A DNA stretch of 64,000 nt. Source: Sphingomonas sp. Mn802worker. GTDB taxonomy: Bacteria; Pseudomonadota; Alphaproteobacteria; Sphingomonadales; Sphingomonadaceae. The DNA is taken from contig NZ_AORY01000012.1 in the NCBI RefSeq assembly GCF_000382485.1, positions 124,001 to 188,000 of the forward strand, written 5' to 3'. Shown here piece after piece: positions 44,465 through 52,621 of the stretch (position 1 is its first letter; each line of letters opens with the position of its first letter). The notes beneath the pieces were generated by a model. That model saw only the letters and a program-made list of their open reading frames with translations. It was not told the DNA's origin and did not search any database. The position numbers and the translations under genes were made by a program.

Positions 44465-45361
44465 GTGACGCTTCTGAAATGTGCGACCCACACGGTTTAC
44501 GACGTAGCGGCAGCAGTTGATCGCTACACACGCGAACTCGACTATCAACTGGTCGATCAGGGAAGTGTGTCGCCAGAGCTCGCCGCGGCCTGGATGACGC
44601 CCGCAACTGCCGGGCGCGCCTATGCCGTGATGCAGCCGTCATCGGGCACGCCGGTGTTCCTGCGCTTCGTAGAGGGCGCGGTCGAACCCGACTACAAGCC
44701 GATCCGAACTCACGGCTGGGCCGCGATCGAGATCTGCGTGCAGGATGTGGAGGCGGTGAACACGCGCATGATCGCGTCGCCCCACTTCGACGTGATCGGT
44801 CAGCCCAAGCCGCTCGAAGGCTTCCCGACCGTCAAGCCTATGCAGGTGCGCGGGCCCGACCTTGAAACCGTCTATCTGACCGAGATCAAGACCGATGATC
44901 CCGGCAGCGGTTTGCCGGTGCCGAGATCGCTGGTCGACCGGCCCTTTATTCTCGTGCTCGCTTGCCCCGATCTGGAAGCGACAAGGGCGTGGACTCGCGA
45001 CGTGCTGGGGCTTGAGGTGACCGATCCGGTGTCGATCCGTTATTCGATGATCCAGCTCGCCTTCGGCCTCAATGCCGAGGACAAGACGTCGCTGTGCCTC
45101 GCGCGTTGGAACGGTAAGACCTTTATCGAGCTCGATCAATATCCTGCTGCAGCTGCGCCCCGGACCGGGCACGACGGCGCCCTGCCGCCCGGCGTTTCGA
45201 TCATGACGATGATGCATCCCGATTTCGATCGCTTCGCCGACCACTGGCTGACGCCGCCGCAGCGCCGTGACGGACCATTGTACGATGGACGCCGCACCGG
45301 GGTGCTGAAGACACCCGAGGGCGCGCTGATCGAGATCATCGAAGGCGACGCCATCGCCTGA
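44465..45361 (+). CDS. VOC (glyoxalase/extradiol-fold) superfamily protein
   Basis: 298 aa with two beta-alpha-beta-beta-beta modules: LLKCATHTVYDVAAAVDRYT to about residue 135, and RPFILVLACPDLEATRAWTR to about 230, then a third partial module (SIMTMMHPDFDRFADH). Typical metal ligands are partly visible (His8, Glu). VOC proteins include dioxygenases, isomerases and lyases. GTG start at 44465 follows a GAGAAGG-type ribosome site. Operon partner of an alpha/beta hydrolase. Catalysed step unknown. Confidence 0.75.
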   Translation: MTLLKCATHTVYDVAAAVDRYTRELDYQLVDQGSVSPELAAAWMTPATAGRAYAVMQPSSGTPVFLRFVEGAVEPDYKPIRTHGWAAIEICVQDVEAVNTRMIASPHFDVIGQPKPLEGFPTVKPMQVRGPDLETVYLTEIKTDDPGSGLPVPRSLVDRPFILVLACPDLEATRAWTRDVLGLEVTDPVSIRYSMIQLAFGLNAEDKTSLCLARWNGKTFIELDQYPAAAAPRTGHDGALPPGVSIMTMMHPDFDRFADHWLTPPQRRDGPLYDGRRTGVLKTPEGALIEIIEGDAIA

Positions 45362-45389
45362 CCACGCGATCCGAAAAGGGTTCACCAGC

Positions 45390-46223
45390 ATGACCGACGT
45401 TAAGCGCGCCTTCGCCGACCTGTCGCACGGACAGGTTCATTACCGCCACGCCGGCGCGGGCCGCCCGTTGCTGATGCTGCACGCCTCGCCGGGCAGCTCG
45501 CGGCAGCTGTTGGGCTTCATCACCGAATTTGCGCGCACGCACCGCGTCATCGCGCCGGATACCGCCGGCAACGGCGACAGCGTTCCGTTGTTCGACCGCG
45601 AACCGACGATCGTCGACCTGGCCGACGTCGGCACGCGCTTCCTTGATGCGATCCAGGTCGACCGCGTCGACCTGTACGGCTCGCACACCGGCGCGGCGAT
45701 TGCGGCCGAGCTCGCCATTCTGGCGCCCGATCGCATCAACGCGGTGGTGCTCGACGGCGTCAGTCAAATGACGCCTGCAGAGCTCGAGGACGTGCTGGCG
45801 AACTACGCCTTCCCCTTCCCCGCCGACCGCGATGGCGCGTACCTCGCGCGCGTGTTCCAGTTCTGTCGCGACCAGTACCTCTTCTTCCCGTGGTACGATC
45901 GCACGCGCGGCGGACGGCGCGATAATGGGCTGGGCAGCGCGGCCGACATCCACGCCTGGGTGGTAGAGGTGCTGAAGGCGAACGAGACCTATCACCTGAA
46001 CTACCGTGCCGCGTTCAAATGGGATGCGGAGGCGCGGCTGCCGCTGCTGACCCGCCCGACGCTGCTGATCGCGGGCGAGAACGATCCGCTGCTCGACAGC
46101 ACGGCCGCGCTCGCCGCGTTTGTGCCCGATCAGCGCTACGTCGCGCTACCGCGCTTCGACGCGCCCGATTTCGCCGCCACGCGCGCGGCCGCGATCCGCG
46201 GCTTCCTCGCCGACCATGCCTGA
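45390..46223 (+). CDS. Alpha/beta hydrolase with His at the nucleophile position
   Basis: 277 aa. GQVHYRHAGAGRPLLMLHASPGSSR (oxyanion loop HxSPG) and VDRVDLYGSHTGAAIAAEL. At the nucleophile elbow the usual G-x-S-x-G reads G-S-H-T-G, with His99 where Ser stands. Later Asp in ENDPLLD-like LLIAGENDPLL. The same substitution recurs in the tandem protein at 50,779. Either the enzyme works differently or the pocket is non-hydrolytic. Follows the VOC gene by 28 bp and precedes the next unknown gene by 30 bp; no ribosome gap issue. Confidence 0.82.
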   Translation: MTDVKRAFADLSHGQVHYRHAGAGRPLLMLHASPGSSRQLLGFITEFARTHRVIAPDTAGNGDSVPLFDREPTIVDLADVGTRFLDAIQVDRVDLYGSHTGAAIAAELAILAPDRINAVVLDGVSQMTPAELEDVLANYAFPFPADRDGAYLARVFQFCRDQYLFFPWYDRTRGGRRDNGLGSAADIHAWVVEVLKANETYHLNYRAAFKWDAEARLPLLTRPTLLIAGENDPLLDSTAALAAFVPDQRYVALPRFDAPDFAATRAAAIRGFLADHA

Positions 46224-46253
46224 TTTTTCAACCCTTCACAGGAGAGAGCATCG

Positions 46254-46970
46254 ATGAAGCACACCGTGATCATGGGGACGATCCTCTACACGTCCCGCAA
46301 ACCCGGGCGCGAAGGTGAGGAGCGCGGTCGCGAGTTCTTCACTTTCACCAAGCACACCGATGGCAGCCGGACGATGCGTGCCTTGTGCGAGATCGAGGAG
46401 CCGGAGCCGACGGTGATGCGCGACATCGTCTACAGCCTCGATGCGAACGACATGCCGACCGACTGCTACGTCCGTTTGATGGTCGGCGATCAGTTCATGG
46501 GCGCCGGTCTGTTCCGCATCACCGACACGCATGTGGAGTGCGAAAGCTTCGGTCCGGCGATCGGTCGGGTGTCGCAAAAGGTGCCGTTCGGCGGCGACTT
46601 CGACGGGTTCGGCACGCACCCGATCGCGGGCGACGCCTATATCACTAAAAAGATGGACAAGACCAAGGGGCCGCATTCGCGCAAGTTCCGCACTTTCCTG
46701 CCATCACCCGACCACCGCGGCGCGACGCCGCCGATCATCGCGGAAACCAACCTGACGCTCGAATATGTCGGTGACGAGACGGTGACCGTGAAGGCGGGAA
46801 CGTTCGATGCCTCGCACTACAAGTTCACCGATCCCGAGGCGACGATGGCGGGCGGTCACCCCGATTATCACGTCTGGGTAACGGCGGACGACGACGCGAT
46901 CTTCCTGAAAGGCGGTGTCGATGGCTACATGATGACGTGGTATGAGCTGGTCGAACTGACCCGCCGCTGA
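46254..46970 (+). CDS. Hypothetical protein, strand-rich (DUF3108-like)
   Basis: 238 aa without signal or membrane segments. Strand-like alternation and repeated structure: DIVYSLDANDMPTDCYVRLMVGDQFMGAG, ADDDAIFLKGGVDGYMMTWYEL. NLTLEYVGDETVTVKAGTFDASHYKF is reminiscent of DUF3108/lipocalin-like calycin folds, but I would not name the family. Last gene of the rightward VOC operon, before a bidirectional hairpin. Could be a ligand-binding or ring-modifying protein of the pathway. Confidence 0.6.
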   Translation: MKHTVIMGTILYTSRKPGREGEERGREFFTFTKHTDGSRTMRALCEIEEPEPTVMRDIVYSLDANDMPTDCYVRLMVGDQFMGAGLFRITDTHVECESFGPAIGRVSQKVPFGGDFDGFGTHPIAGDAYITKKMDKTKGPHSRKFRTFLPSPDHRGATPPIIAETNLTLEYVGDETVTVKAGTFDASHYKFTDPEATMAGGHPDYHVWVTADDDAIFLKGGVDGYMMTWYELVELTRR

Positions 46971-46982
46971 TCGCTTGGGCAA

Positions 46983-47007
46983 ACCGGCGGCGCAGGACGC
47001 CGCCGGT
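46983..47007. terminator. Perfect hairpin between convergent genes
   Basis: ACCGGCGGCG and CGCCGCCGGT form a 10-bp perfect stem with loop CAGGA, 12 bp after the end of the + gene and 7 bp beyond the end of the - gene. No T-run, so likely Rho-assisted or bidirectional. Confidence 0.6.
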
Positions 47008-47013
47008 CGAGAC

Positions 47014-47832
47014 CTAGAACGCGCCGCCGCCGCTCCATGGCCTGGTCCAGCCGGCCGGCGTACCCTCGGGTATCTTGGGCGCATAAGGCTGGCCGATCGG
47101 CAACGGCAGCGGATCGGTCCAGGTCGTGCGGACATAGTTCGCGCCCGCACGCATGATCTGAAAGAACCCCGCTTCGGACACGTGCGGGCCGTGGACGATC
47201 TCTGCCGGGCGGTAGAAATAGGCGCCGGGACGAATCAATCCTTCGGGCGTCCACATCTCGCCCTGCAGCATGAACATTTCCTCGAAATGGTCATGGATCT
47301 CCGCCGGCATTTCGGGTCGGTCGGGGATGCCATGCGGCAATCCGATCAGCAGAAACGTGCGCGAGCTGTCGTTGGGGCCCAGCCGCAAGACCTTCCGCGC
47401 CAGCCGCAGGTGCGCGATATGCGCGACGCTCGGCGACATGTCCCACGCGAGTGTCGCCGGGTCGACGGCCAGCGCCTCCGACGCGCCGCTTGCACTGTTC
47501 GGGTCGCTACGGCCATAGCGGAAGACGAGCAGCGTCGCACCGCCCTCCGTTTCCCGCCCGCCCGCACTTTCCCCACGCGGCGTGAACCCGTAGCAATGGT
47601 ACCGCTGCATCCTTCCGCCGACGCGGATGTCGCCGTCGAGCACGAGATATTCTTCGGCGCGGTCCTCGAGGCCGCGGTCGGCGGCGGCGTAGCCCGCGGG
47701 ATAGCGGACGATGTACGTTTCCTCTCCATCGACGGGATCAACGTTCAGCCGCTTGATCTCGCTGCCGTCCGATTGCAGCTCCCAGTCGACGTTCTGGGTT
47801 TGCACGAATTCGATATACGAACGTGCCATCAT
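47014..47832 (-). CDS. Cupin-fold protein
   Basis: 272 aa. Two cupin-like regions: EDRAEEYLVLDGDIRVGGRMQ (first) and EIHDHFEEMFMLQGEMWTPEG with PGAYFYRPAEIVHGPHVSE (second), carrying a plausible metal site (His, Glu, His). Similar layout to bicupin isomerases or dioxygenases of aromatic acid metabolism. ATG 47832 overlaps the stop of the FAD oxidase (ATGATG-A pattern), so they are coupled. A longer upstream frame to 48291 lies in the oxidase gene and is noise. Confidence 0.78.
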   Translation of the reverse strand: MMARSYIEFVQTQNVDWELQSDGSEIKRLNVDPVDGEETYIVRYPAGYAAADRGLEDRAEEYLVLDGDIRVGGRMQRYHCYGFTPRGESAGGRETEGGATLLVFRYGRSDPNSASGASEALAVDPATLAWDMSPSVAHIAHLRLARKVLRLGPNDSSRTFLLIGLPHGIPDRPEMPAEIHDHFEEMFMLQGEMWTPEGLIRPGAYFYRPAEIVHGPHVSEAGFFQIMRAGANYVRTTWTDPLPLPIGQPYAPKIPEGTPAGWTRPWSGGGAF

Positions 47833-49442
47833 GCTTCTCCCAGACCGAGTACGCCGGGATTGACGCGGTTGTGCGGATCGACCGTTCGTTTCACGCCGTG
47901 CAGCAGCGCCAGGGCCTCTGGCCGCAGCACCGATGCATAAGGATAGGTGCGGCCGATCTGGTTCGATTGCGCGCCGACCTGCGCGAACAGGTCGATCAAC
48001 TCGGCCCGCACGCGCATCACCAGCTCGCGTGCCGCGGCGGCATCGGTCGGCTCGGTCAGCCGGGCGCGGGTATCCTCGCCGATCGATGCATGATGCATCG
48101 GCAACCAGGCATCGTGCCAGTTGAAGACGGGTTCGTAGCTGAAGACGTGGTTGCTGATGACCGTCAGCAGTCGCGACACGACGACGCCGTGGTCGTCGAG
48201 CGCGCGCTTGTGCCGCGCGAGCAGCGCCTCCGCCGCGTCGACCAGCGGCTTTGCATCGCGGTGCGCGACCTTCGCGTTCAGCGCGATCCAACGATCGCCG
48301 GTATGCCCGAGCACAGCATCAAGCGGCGAGAACGGATCGGCGCGACCGGCCTTCGGGATCGAATTCGGCAATTCACTGCCGCCGGCCTGCGCAACCAGTT
48401 GCCGTGCCAGCGCCATGTCACCTTCCACCGCGCCGCGCGTCCGGCCGGCGAGCACGAGGTGGAGCGAGAAGCAGCCCGCTTCGACAAAATCGCGCCCTGC
48501 CATCGCCAGCTGCGCGCCCGCCTTCAATCCACGCAGCAGCCCCTTTTCCTGCGCGACGACCTTCAGCAGTGTCTTGGCGTCACGAACGAAATCGCCCGGC
48601 GCGGCAAGTGCCTGACGCGTCTTGTCGGGGTCCATCATATAGCAATCTTCGGCCAGCTCGGCGCGGCCGACCTCGCACAAAGCCCGCACCGCGGCGTCGC
48701 GATCCTGAAAACCGAACGACAGGTAATCGGTATGGGCTGGCGCGCGGATCATCCGCAACGTCACCACCGCCTTGATCCCCAGCGCGCCGGCATCGTGGGT
48801 GAACAGCCCCGTCGTGTCGGGCCCGAAGGTGCGCGTGAAGCTGCGCGTCGCGGCGCGAACCGCCGTTTGACCGGTGTGCAGCACCGATCCGTCCGCCAGC
48901 ACCAGCTGCATCCCCAGCACGATCTCCGCCGCGGTGCCGTAGCGCGCGGTGCCCAGGAACAGCGCGCCGTTCGACAGTCCGCCGCCGACGGTCGCACCAC
49001 GCCCGGAGAAGGTGCCGAAGAACGGCAGACGCAGGCCCAGTGGACGCAACGCCTCGTAGATCTGCATCCAGGTCACGCCCGCTTCGACCGTCAGCAGCAT
49101 GCTGTCGGTGTCGATGTCGATGATCCGGTTCATGCGGCGCAGGTCGACCGCGACGCCACCCTCGTCCGGCGAGACATAGCCTTGCACGTAGGTCAGCCCG
49201 CCGCCACGCGGCAGCAGCGGCAAGCCGGTCGGCGCGATCGCACGCACCGCCGCGCTCAACTCCTCGATTGAGCCGGGCCGTATTACCGCCGACACCAGCC
49301 CGCCCGCACCGTACAGGTCGGCGGAATACAGGCGCCGGTTCTCCTCGCCGAACAGGAGCCCTTCCTCACCAAGTAGGTCTCGCAACCGCTCGGTCAGGTT
49401 GTCGGTGGCGCTGCGTTCAATCACTGCATCCTGGGTCAACAT
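47829..49442 (-). CDS. FAD-linked oxidase (GlcD/D-lactate dehydrogenase type)
   Basis: 537 aa. PCMH FAD-binding domain: PGSIEELSAAVRAIAPTGLPLLPRGGGLTY (pyrophosphate loop), DTDSMLLTVEAGVTWMQIYEAL and GTFSGRGATVGGGLSNGA. The C-terminal cap ends YPYASVLRPEALALLHGVKRTVDPHNRVNPGVLG, the FAD-oxidase_C signature. Would oxidise a 2-hydroxy acid. Gene overlaps the MFS stop by 7 bp and the cupin start; all three leftward genes plus the hydrolase form one operon. Suits oxidation of a hydroxy-dicarboxylate. Confidence 0.88.
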   Translation of the reverse strand: MLTQDAVIERSATDNLTERLRDLLGEEGLLFGEENRRLYSADLYGAGGLVSAVIRPGSIEELSAAVRAIAPTGLPLLPRGGGLTYVQGYVSPDEGGVAVDLRRMNRIIDIDTDSMLLTVEAGVTWMQIYEALRPLGLRLPFFGTFSGRGATVGGGLSNGALFLGTARYGTAAEIVLGMQLVLADGSVLHTGQTAVRAATRSFTRTFGPDTTGLFTHDAGALGIKAVVTLRMIRAPAHTDYLSFGFQDRDAAVRALCEVGRAELAEDCYMMDPDKTRQALAAPGDFVRDAKTLLKVVAQEKGLLRGLKAGAQLAMAGRDFVEAGCFSLHLVLAGRTRGAVEGDMALARQLVAQAGGSELPNSIPKAGRADPFSPLDAVLGHTGDRWIALNAKVAHRDAKPLVDAAEALLARHKRALDDHGVVVSRLLTVISNHVFSYEPVFNWHDAWLPMHHASIGEDTRARLTEPTDAAAARELVMRVRAELIDLFAQVGAQSNQIGRTYPYASVLRPEALALLHGVKRTVDPHNRVNPGVLGLGEA

Positions 49443-50782
49443 GCTTGCCTTTCGCTATACGCCTGCACCGCGTCGCGGAACGCAGCCCGCCCGAACGCGA
49501 GCAGAACCGCGGCGCACAGGCCGAAGAAGAGGAAGACCAGGCCGAGCGCGTAGGAAATCCCGCCTGCCTGGTGGAAGATCGTGTCGGACAGAAAGCCGAC
49601 GATGAAATTGCCAGCGGTCAGCGCGATCAGGCCGGAGCAGATGTTGTGCAACGCCATCACCTGTCCGCGCAGCTCATTGGGCGTGATCTGCGATATCCCG
49701 GAATAGACCGCCGAGATGTTCCAGTTCACAAACAACGCGTTCAGGCCGTAGAGCGCCAACGCGAGCGCCGCGGAGGGAACGACGCAGCCGAGCGCGCCAA
49801 ATACCGCCATCGAGCATCCGCAGGTGATTGCCGCGATCATCGGCGCGTCGCGGTGACCGTGCTTCATCAACCACGCGATCACCCAGCCGCTGCTGAACGC
49901 GGCCAGCGTGCTGATCGGCAAACCGACCGCGCCGAGCGCATAGCCGGTCTTCGCCGCCGACCAGCCGTGCGCGCGGATGAACAGCGCCGGAAACCAGCCG
50001 ACGATCGCGTATACGCAGACGAGGTTGAGCACGGTGCCGATCATCAGCGTCGCAAAGGCTTTGGGATGCGCGCGGAACAGCGCCATGATCGGACCTAGCG
50101 AAAAACCCTGTGCGACCGACACGACGCCATGGCGCTTGGGCTCACGAAACGAGACGAGCAGAACGAGCGCCAGAACGAGACCCGGCGCGCCGCACAGGAT
50201 GAACACGACCTGCCACGCCGCCATGCCGTTGAACACCGGCACCAGTGCGATCAGCCGGTCGGCCCAAGACAGGAACAACCCCGACAGCGTAAAAGCGGCT
50301 GCGGTGCCAAGCGAGCTGCCCGTGACGAAGACGCCGTACGCCTTTGGCCGGATCTGCGGTGCGAAATAATCCGCGATCAGCGAGGTCGCCACCGGCACCA
50401 GCGCCGCTTCGCCGATCCCGACCAGCATCCGCGCGACGAACAGTTGATGGAACGTCGCCGCGAACGAGCAGCCGATTGTCGCGAAGCTCCACAACACCAG
50501 CCCGCCGATCAACACGGACACACGGTGCGACCGGTCGCACAACATGCCCAGCGGAAGCCCGAGCACGGAATAGCAGATGCTGAACGCCATGCCCTGCAAC
50601 AGGCCGAATTGCGTGTCGTTGATCTTCAACGCCGCCTGCAACGGGGTGATCAGCAGGCCGATCGACACCCGGTCGAGGATCGCCAGCGCATAGGCGATCG
50701 TCAGGCACGCGACGACGTACCAGGCGTAATTGCGCCGCGGCCATGATGCTTCGGAGGCGTTGGACATGGTCGACGCGCTCAT
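49436..50782 (-). CDS. MFS transporter (anion:cation symporter-like)
   Basis: 448 aa, 12 helices. NYAWYVVACLTIAYALAILDRVSIGLLITPLQ and the inter-helix motif GMLCDRSHRVSVLIGG (MFS motif A) then MLVGIGEAALVPVATSLIADYF; second half GVVLFGLCAAVLLAFGR-like end. Resembles the organic-acid MFS group (MhpT/NicT-like). Overlaps the tandem hydrolase stop as ATGA and the FAD oxidase start. Likely imports a pathway acid. Confidence 0.87.
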   Translation of the reverse strand: MSASTMSNASEASWPRRNYAWYVVACLTIAYALAILDRVSIGLLITPLQAALKINDTQFGLLQGMAFSICYSVLGLPLGMLCDRSHRVSVLIGGLVLWSFATIGCSFAATFHQLFVARMLVGIGEAALVPVATSLIADYFAPQIRPKAYGVFVTGSSLGTAAAFTLSGLFLSWADRLIALVPVFNGMAAWQVVFILCGAPGLVLALVLLVSFREPKRHGVVSVAQGFSLGPIMALFRAHPKAFATLMIGTVLNLVCVYAIVGWFPALFIRAHGWSAAKTGYALGAVGLPISTLAAFSSGWVIAWLMKHGHRDAPMIAAITCGCSMAVFGALGCVVPSAALALALYGLNALFVNWNISAVYSGISQITPNELRGQVMALHNICSGLIALTAGNFIVGFLSDTIFHQAGGISYALGLVFLFFGLCAAVLLAFGRAAFRDAVQAYSERQAC

Positions 50783-52497
50783 GCCGCACTGGCCTTGATG
50801 GAGATGTTTGCCGCCGAGCGGTCAACAGGCGCATCGAGGAACGCGCGTGCTTGCTCCGCTGCGGCAGCGATCTCAGGCGCCCGTTCGACCATGCGCGCGT
50901 GCGGCAGCGTTGCCGCCACCGCCGACGCGGCCGAATAGGCCGGATCGTCGTCACGCGTGAACACCAGCGTCGGACGGGGCTGCACCGGATATCGCGCGTC
51001 GCCGCGGCGCTTGATCGCGGCGCGGGTCGCATCGCCGTAGCGTTCTGGTTGCTTCAAAATGGCGAGCAATTCGGGGTGCAGCGCCTCCGCGTGCAACGTC
51101 GGCGACAGGGCGCGATGCGCCGTCGGCGCGTCATCGAACCACGGCCATTGCGCCTCGCCATCGCGCAGCATGTGCCAGATACGATGCAGGTGTGCGCCCG
51201 CCCGGTCGTGCTCGATTGCCGGGCAGATCGCGGCGGCGATCTCGGCCCGGCGCTCGTCATCCAACCCCAAGCAACCATCGAGCACGAGCGACCCTACGCG
51301 ATCGGTCCGCGCGGCCGCGAAGGCGGCGGCGATCGGCGTCGCGAACCCGGTTGCCACCACGTCGACCCGCTCGTGCCCGAGACCGTCCAGCATAACGCCG
51401 ATTGCCTCGACCAGCGCATCCACTGACGGAGCGGGCAGCGCATCCGAGTCGCCGTAGCCAGGCAGCTCGGGCACGATCGTCTCACGATCGACGAACGCTG
51501 CCTGCCATCGCCGCGCGTGCAGCGTCGTCGGCGCCTCCAGGATCAGCAGCGGTCGGCCGCCGCCGACGTTGCCGCGATGCACCAGCATCTGCCCATATGG
51601 CAGGTCGACGTAGCACGCTTTTCCATGCAGCTGACTAAGCGGTGCGACATCGGGACCGCCCGCCGCCGCCTCGGCGAGCCAGTCGTACCAGGCGCGATCA
51701 TCGGCCGGCAGCCGTACGACGGTTAGCGCGCTGTTGGCATCGGCTGGCACGCGGTCGAGCGACGCATACAGCACATCGTCGGTCCGCGCTGCTATGACCG
51801 TGGGACACCGGACCGCCTGCAGCGCCGGCATCGGATCGTATCGCATCGCCGCGGCATAGGCGGATGAGTAGGACGGACCAGCCGACAACAGGTCGATCGC
51901 GTAGTCCGCGATCCACGCATCGCTGCGCGCGTCGATCGCCATTCGGTTTGGCGGTGTCTGGCTGAACCACGGGAACCAGCGCAGCATGTCACGCAGCCGC
52001 GTCCACTCCCGCGCCAGATATGCGCCGGCATCGTCCAACTCGAACGGGCGCATATAGGCGGCAATGAAGTCGGCATCGGGCGCGCGGAGCGGGATCGACA
52101 GACCGTCGAGGATCAGCCGCGACGGCTTGTTCGTGCGCGCGGCATAATCGAGCGCGATCTTCGCGCTGGTATGCGTCGCATAAAGCGGGGCGTACGACAG
52201 TCCCATCGCCTCCAAGGCCTGCTCCAGCGCCACGCCGAATTCGGCGATTGTTGGCACGGCATCCGGCAGCGGCGCCGAGCCGCCATAGCCCGGCGTGTCG
52301 AGTGCGAAGACGCGGAACTGCGCCGCGAGCCGCGTCATGGTCGCGATGTGCAGACGGGAGGAGCGCGGTGAATCGTGCAGCATGACCAGTGCCGGACCTG
52401 CACCTGCATAACGGTAGTGAACCAGCCGGCCATCTACCGTGACATAGCCCTTGCGCACGATGGGCATCGCGCCGGAAACGGCCGTGTTCGCTGTCAT
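50779..52497 (-). CDS. Tandem alpha/beta hydrolase, two domains
   Basis: 572 aa made of two alpha/beta-hydrolase folds. Domain 1 (1-~290): VMLHDSPRSSRLHIATM and PLYATHTSAKIAL, with His109 where the nucleophile stands. Domain 2 (~300-572): LILEAPTTLHARRWQAAF and VDVVATGFATPIAAAFAA, in which the elbow reads A-T-G-F-A, with no Ser/Cys/Asp. So neither half has a standard nucleophile. The start at ATG 52497 (MTANTAVSGAMPIVRK) is preferred; an upstream extension contains a spurious hydrophobic run. First gene of the leftward MFS-FAD oxidase operon, 58 bp from an operator box. Confidence 0.75.
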   Translation of the reverse strand: MTANTAVSGAMPIVRKGYVTVDGRLVHYRYAGAGPALVMLHDSPRSSRLHIATMTRLAAQFRVFALDTPGYGGSAPLPDAVPTIAEFGVALEQALEAMGLSYAPLYATHTSAKIALDYAARTNKPSRLILDGLSIPLRAPDADFIAAYMRPFELDDAGAYLAREWTRLRDMLRWFPWFSQTPPNRMAIDARSDAWIADYAIDLLSAGPSYSSAYAAAMRYDPMPALQAVRCPTVIAARTDDVLYASLDRVPADANSALTVVRLPADDRAWYDWLAEAAAGGPDVAPLSQLHGKACYVDLPYGQMLVHRGNVGGGRPLLILEAPTTLHARRWQAAFVDRETIVPELPGYGDSDALPAPSVDALVEAIGVMLDGLGHERVDVVATGFATPIAAAFAAARTDRVGSLVLDGCLGLDDERRAEIAAAICPAIEHDRAGAHLHRIWHMLRDGEAQWPWFDDAPTAHRALSPTLHAEALHPELLAILKQPERYGDATRAAIKRRGDARYPVQPRPTLVFTRDDDPAYSAASAVAATLPHARMVERAPEIAAAAEQARAFLDAPVDRSAANISIKASAA

Positions 52498-52554
52498 CAG
52501 CTCACATTTCTCCAGCTTGGCCGCCATTTGCCCGCCAGGGGGCTTGCATGGAAC

Positions 52555-52577
52555 CATTTGATATATTCTTATAACGA
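52555..52577. promoter_or_regulatory. Operator-like box, site d, between divergent genes
   Basis: CATTTGATATAT followed 5 bases on by ATAACGA; the reverse strand reads ATATATCAAATG, identical over 12 bases to site b. It lies between the tandem hydrolase gene (-) and the MFS gene (+), so it could control both. Confidence 0.55.
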
Positions 52578-52621
52578 ATGCTGCGGCAACATGGCTGGCT
52601 TGTCCAGACCCGAGGAAAAAG

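Noticed and set aside
47833..48291. N-terminal extension of the cupin gene
   Set aside because: Arg-rich shadow of the FAD oxidase; the ATG at 47832 overlaps the oxidase stop and begins the cupin sequence.
47823..49271. 482-aa rightward frame opposite the FAD oxidase
   Set aside because: Shadow; composition is typical of antisense G+C-rich frames.
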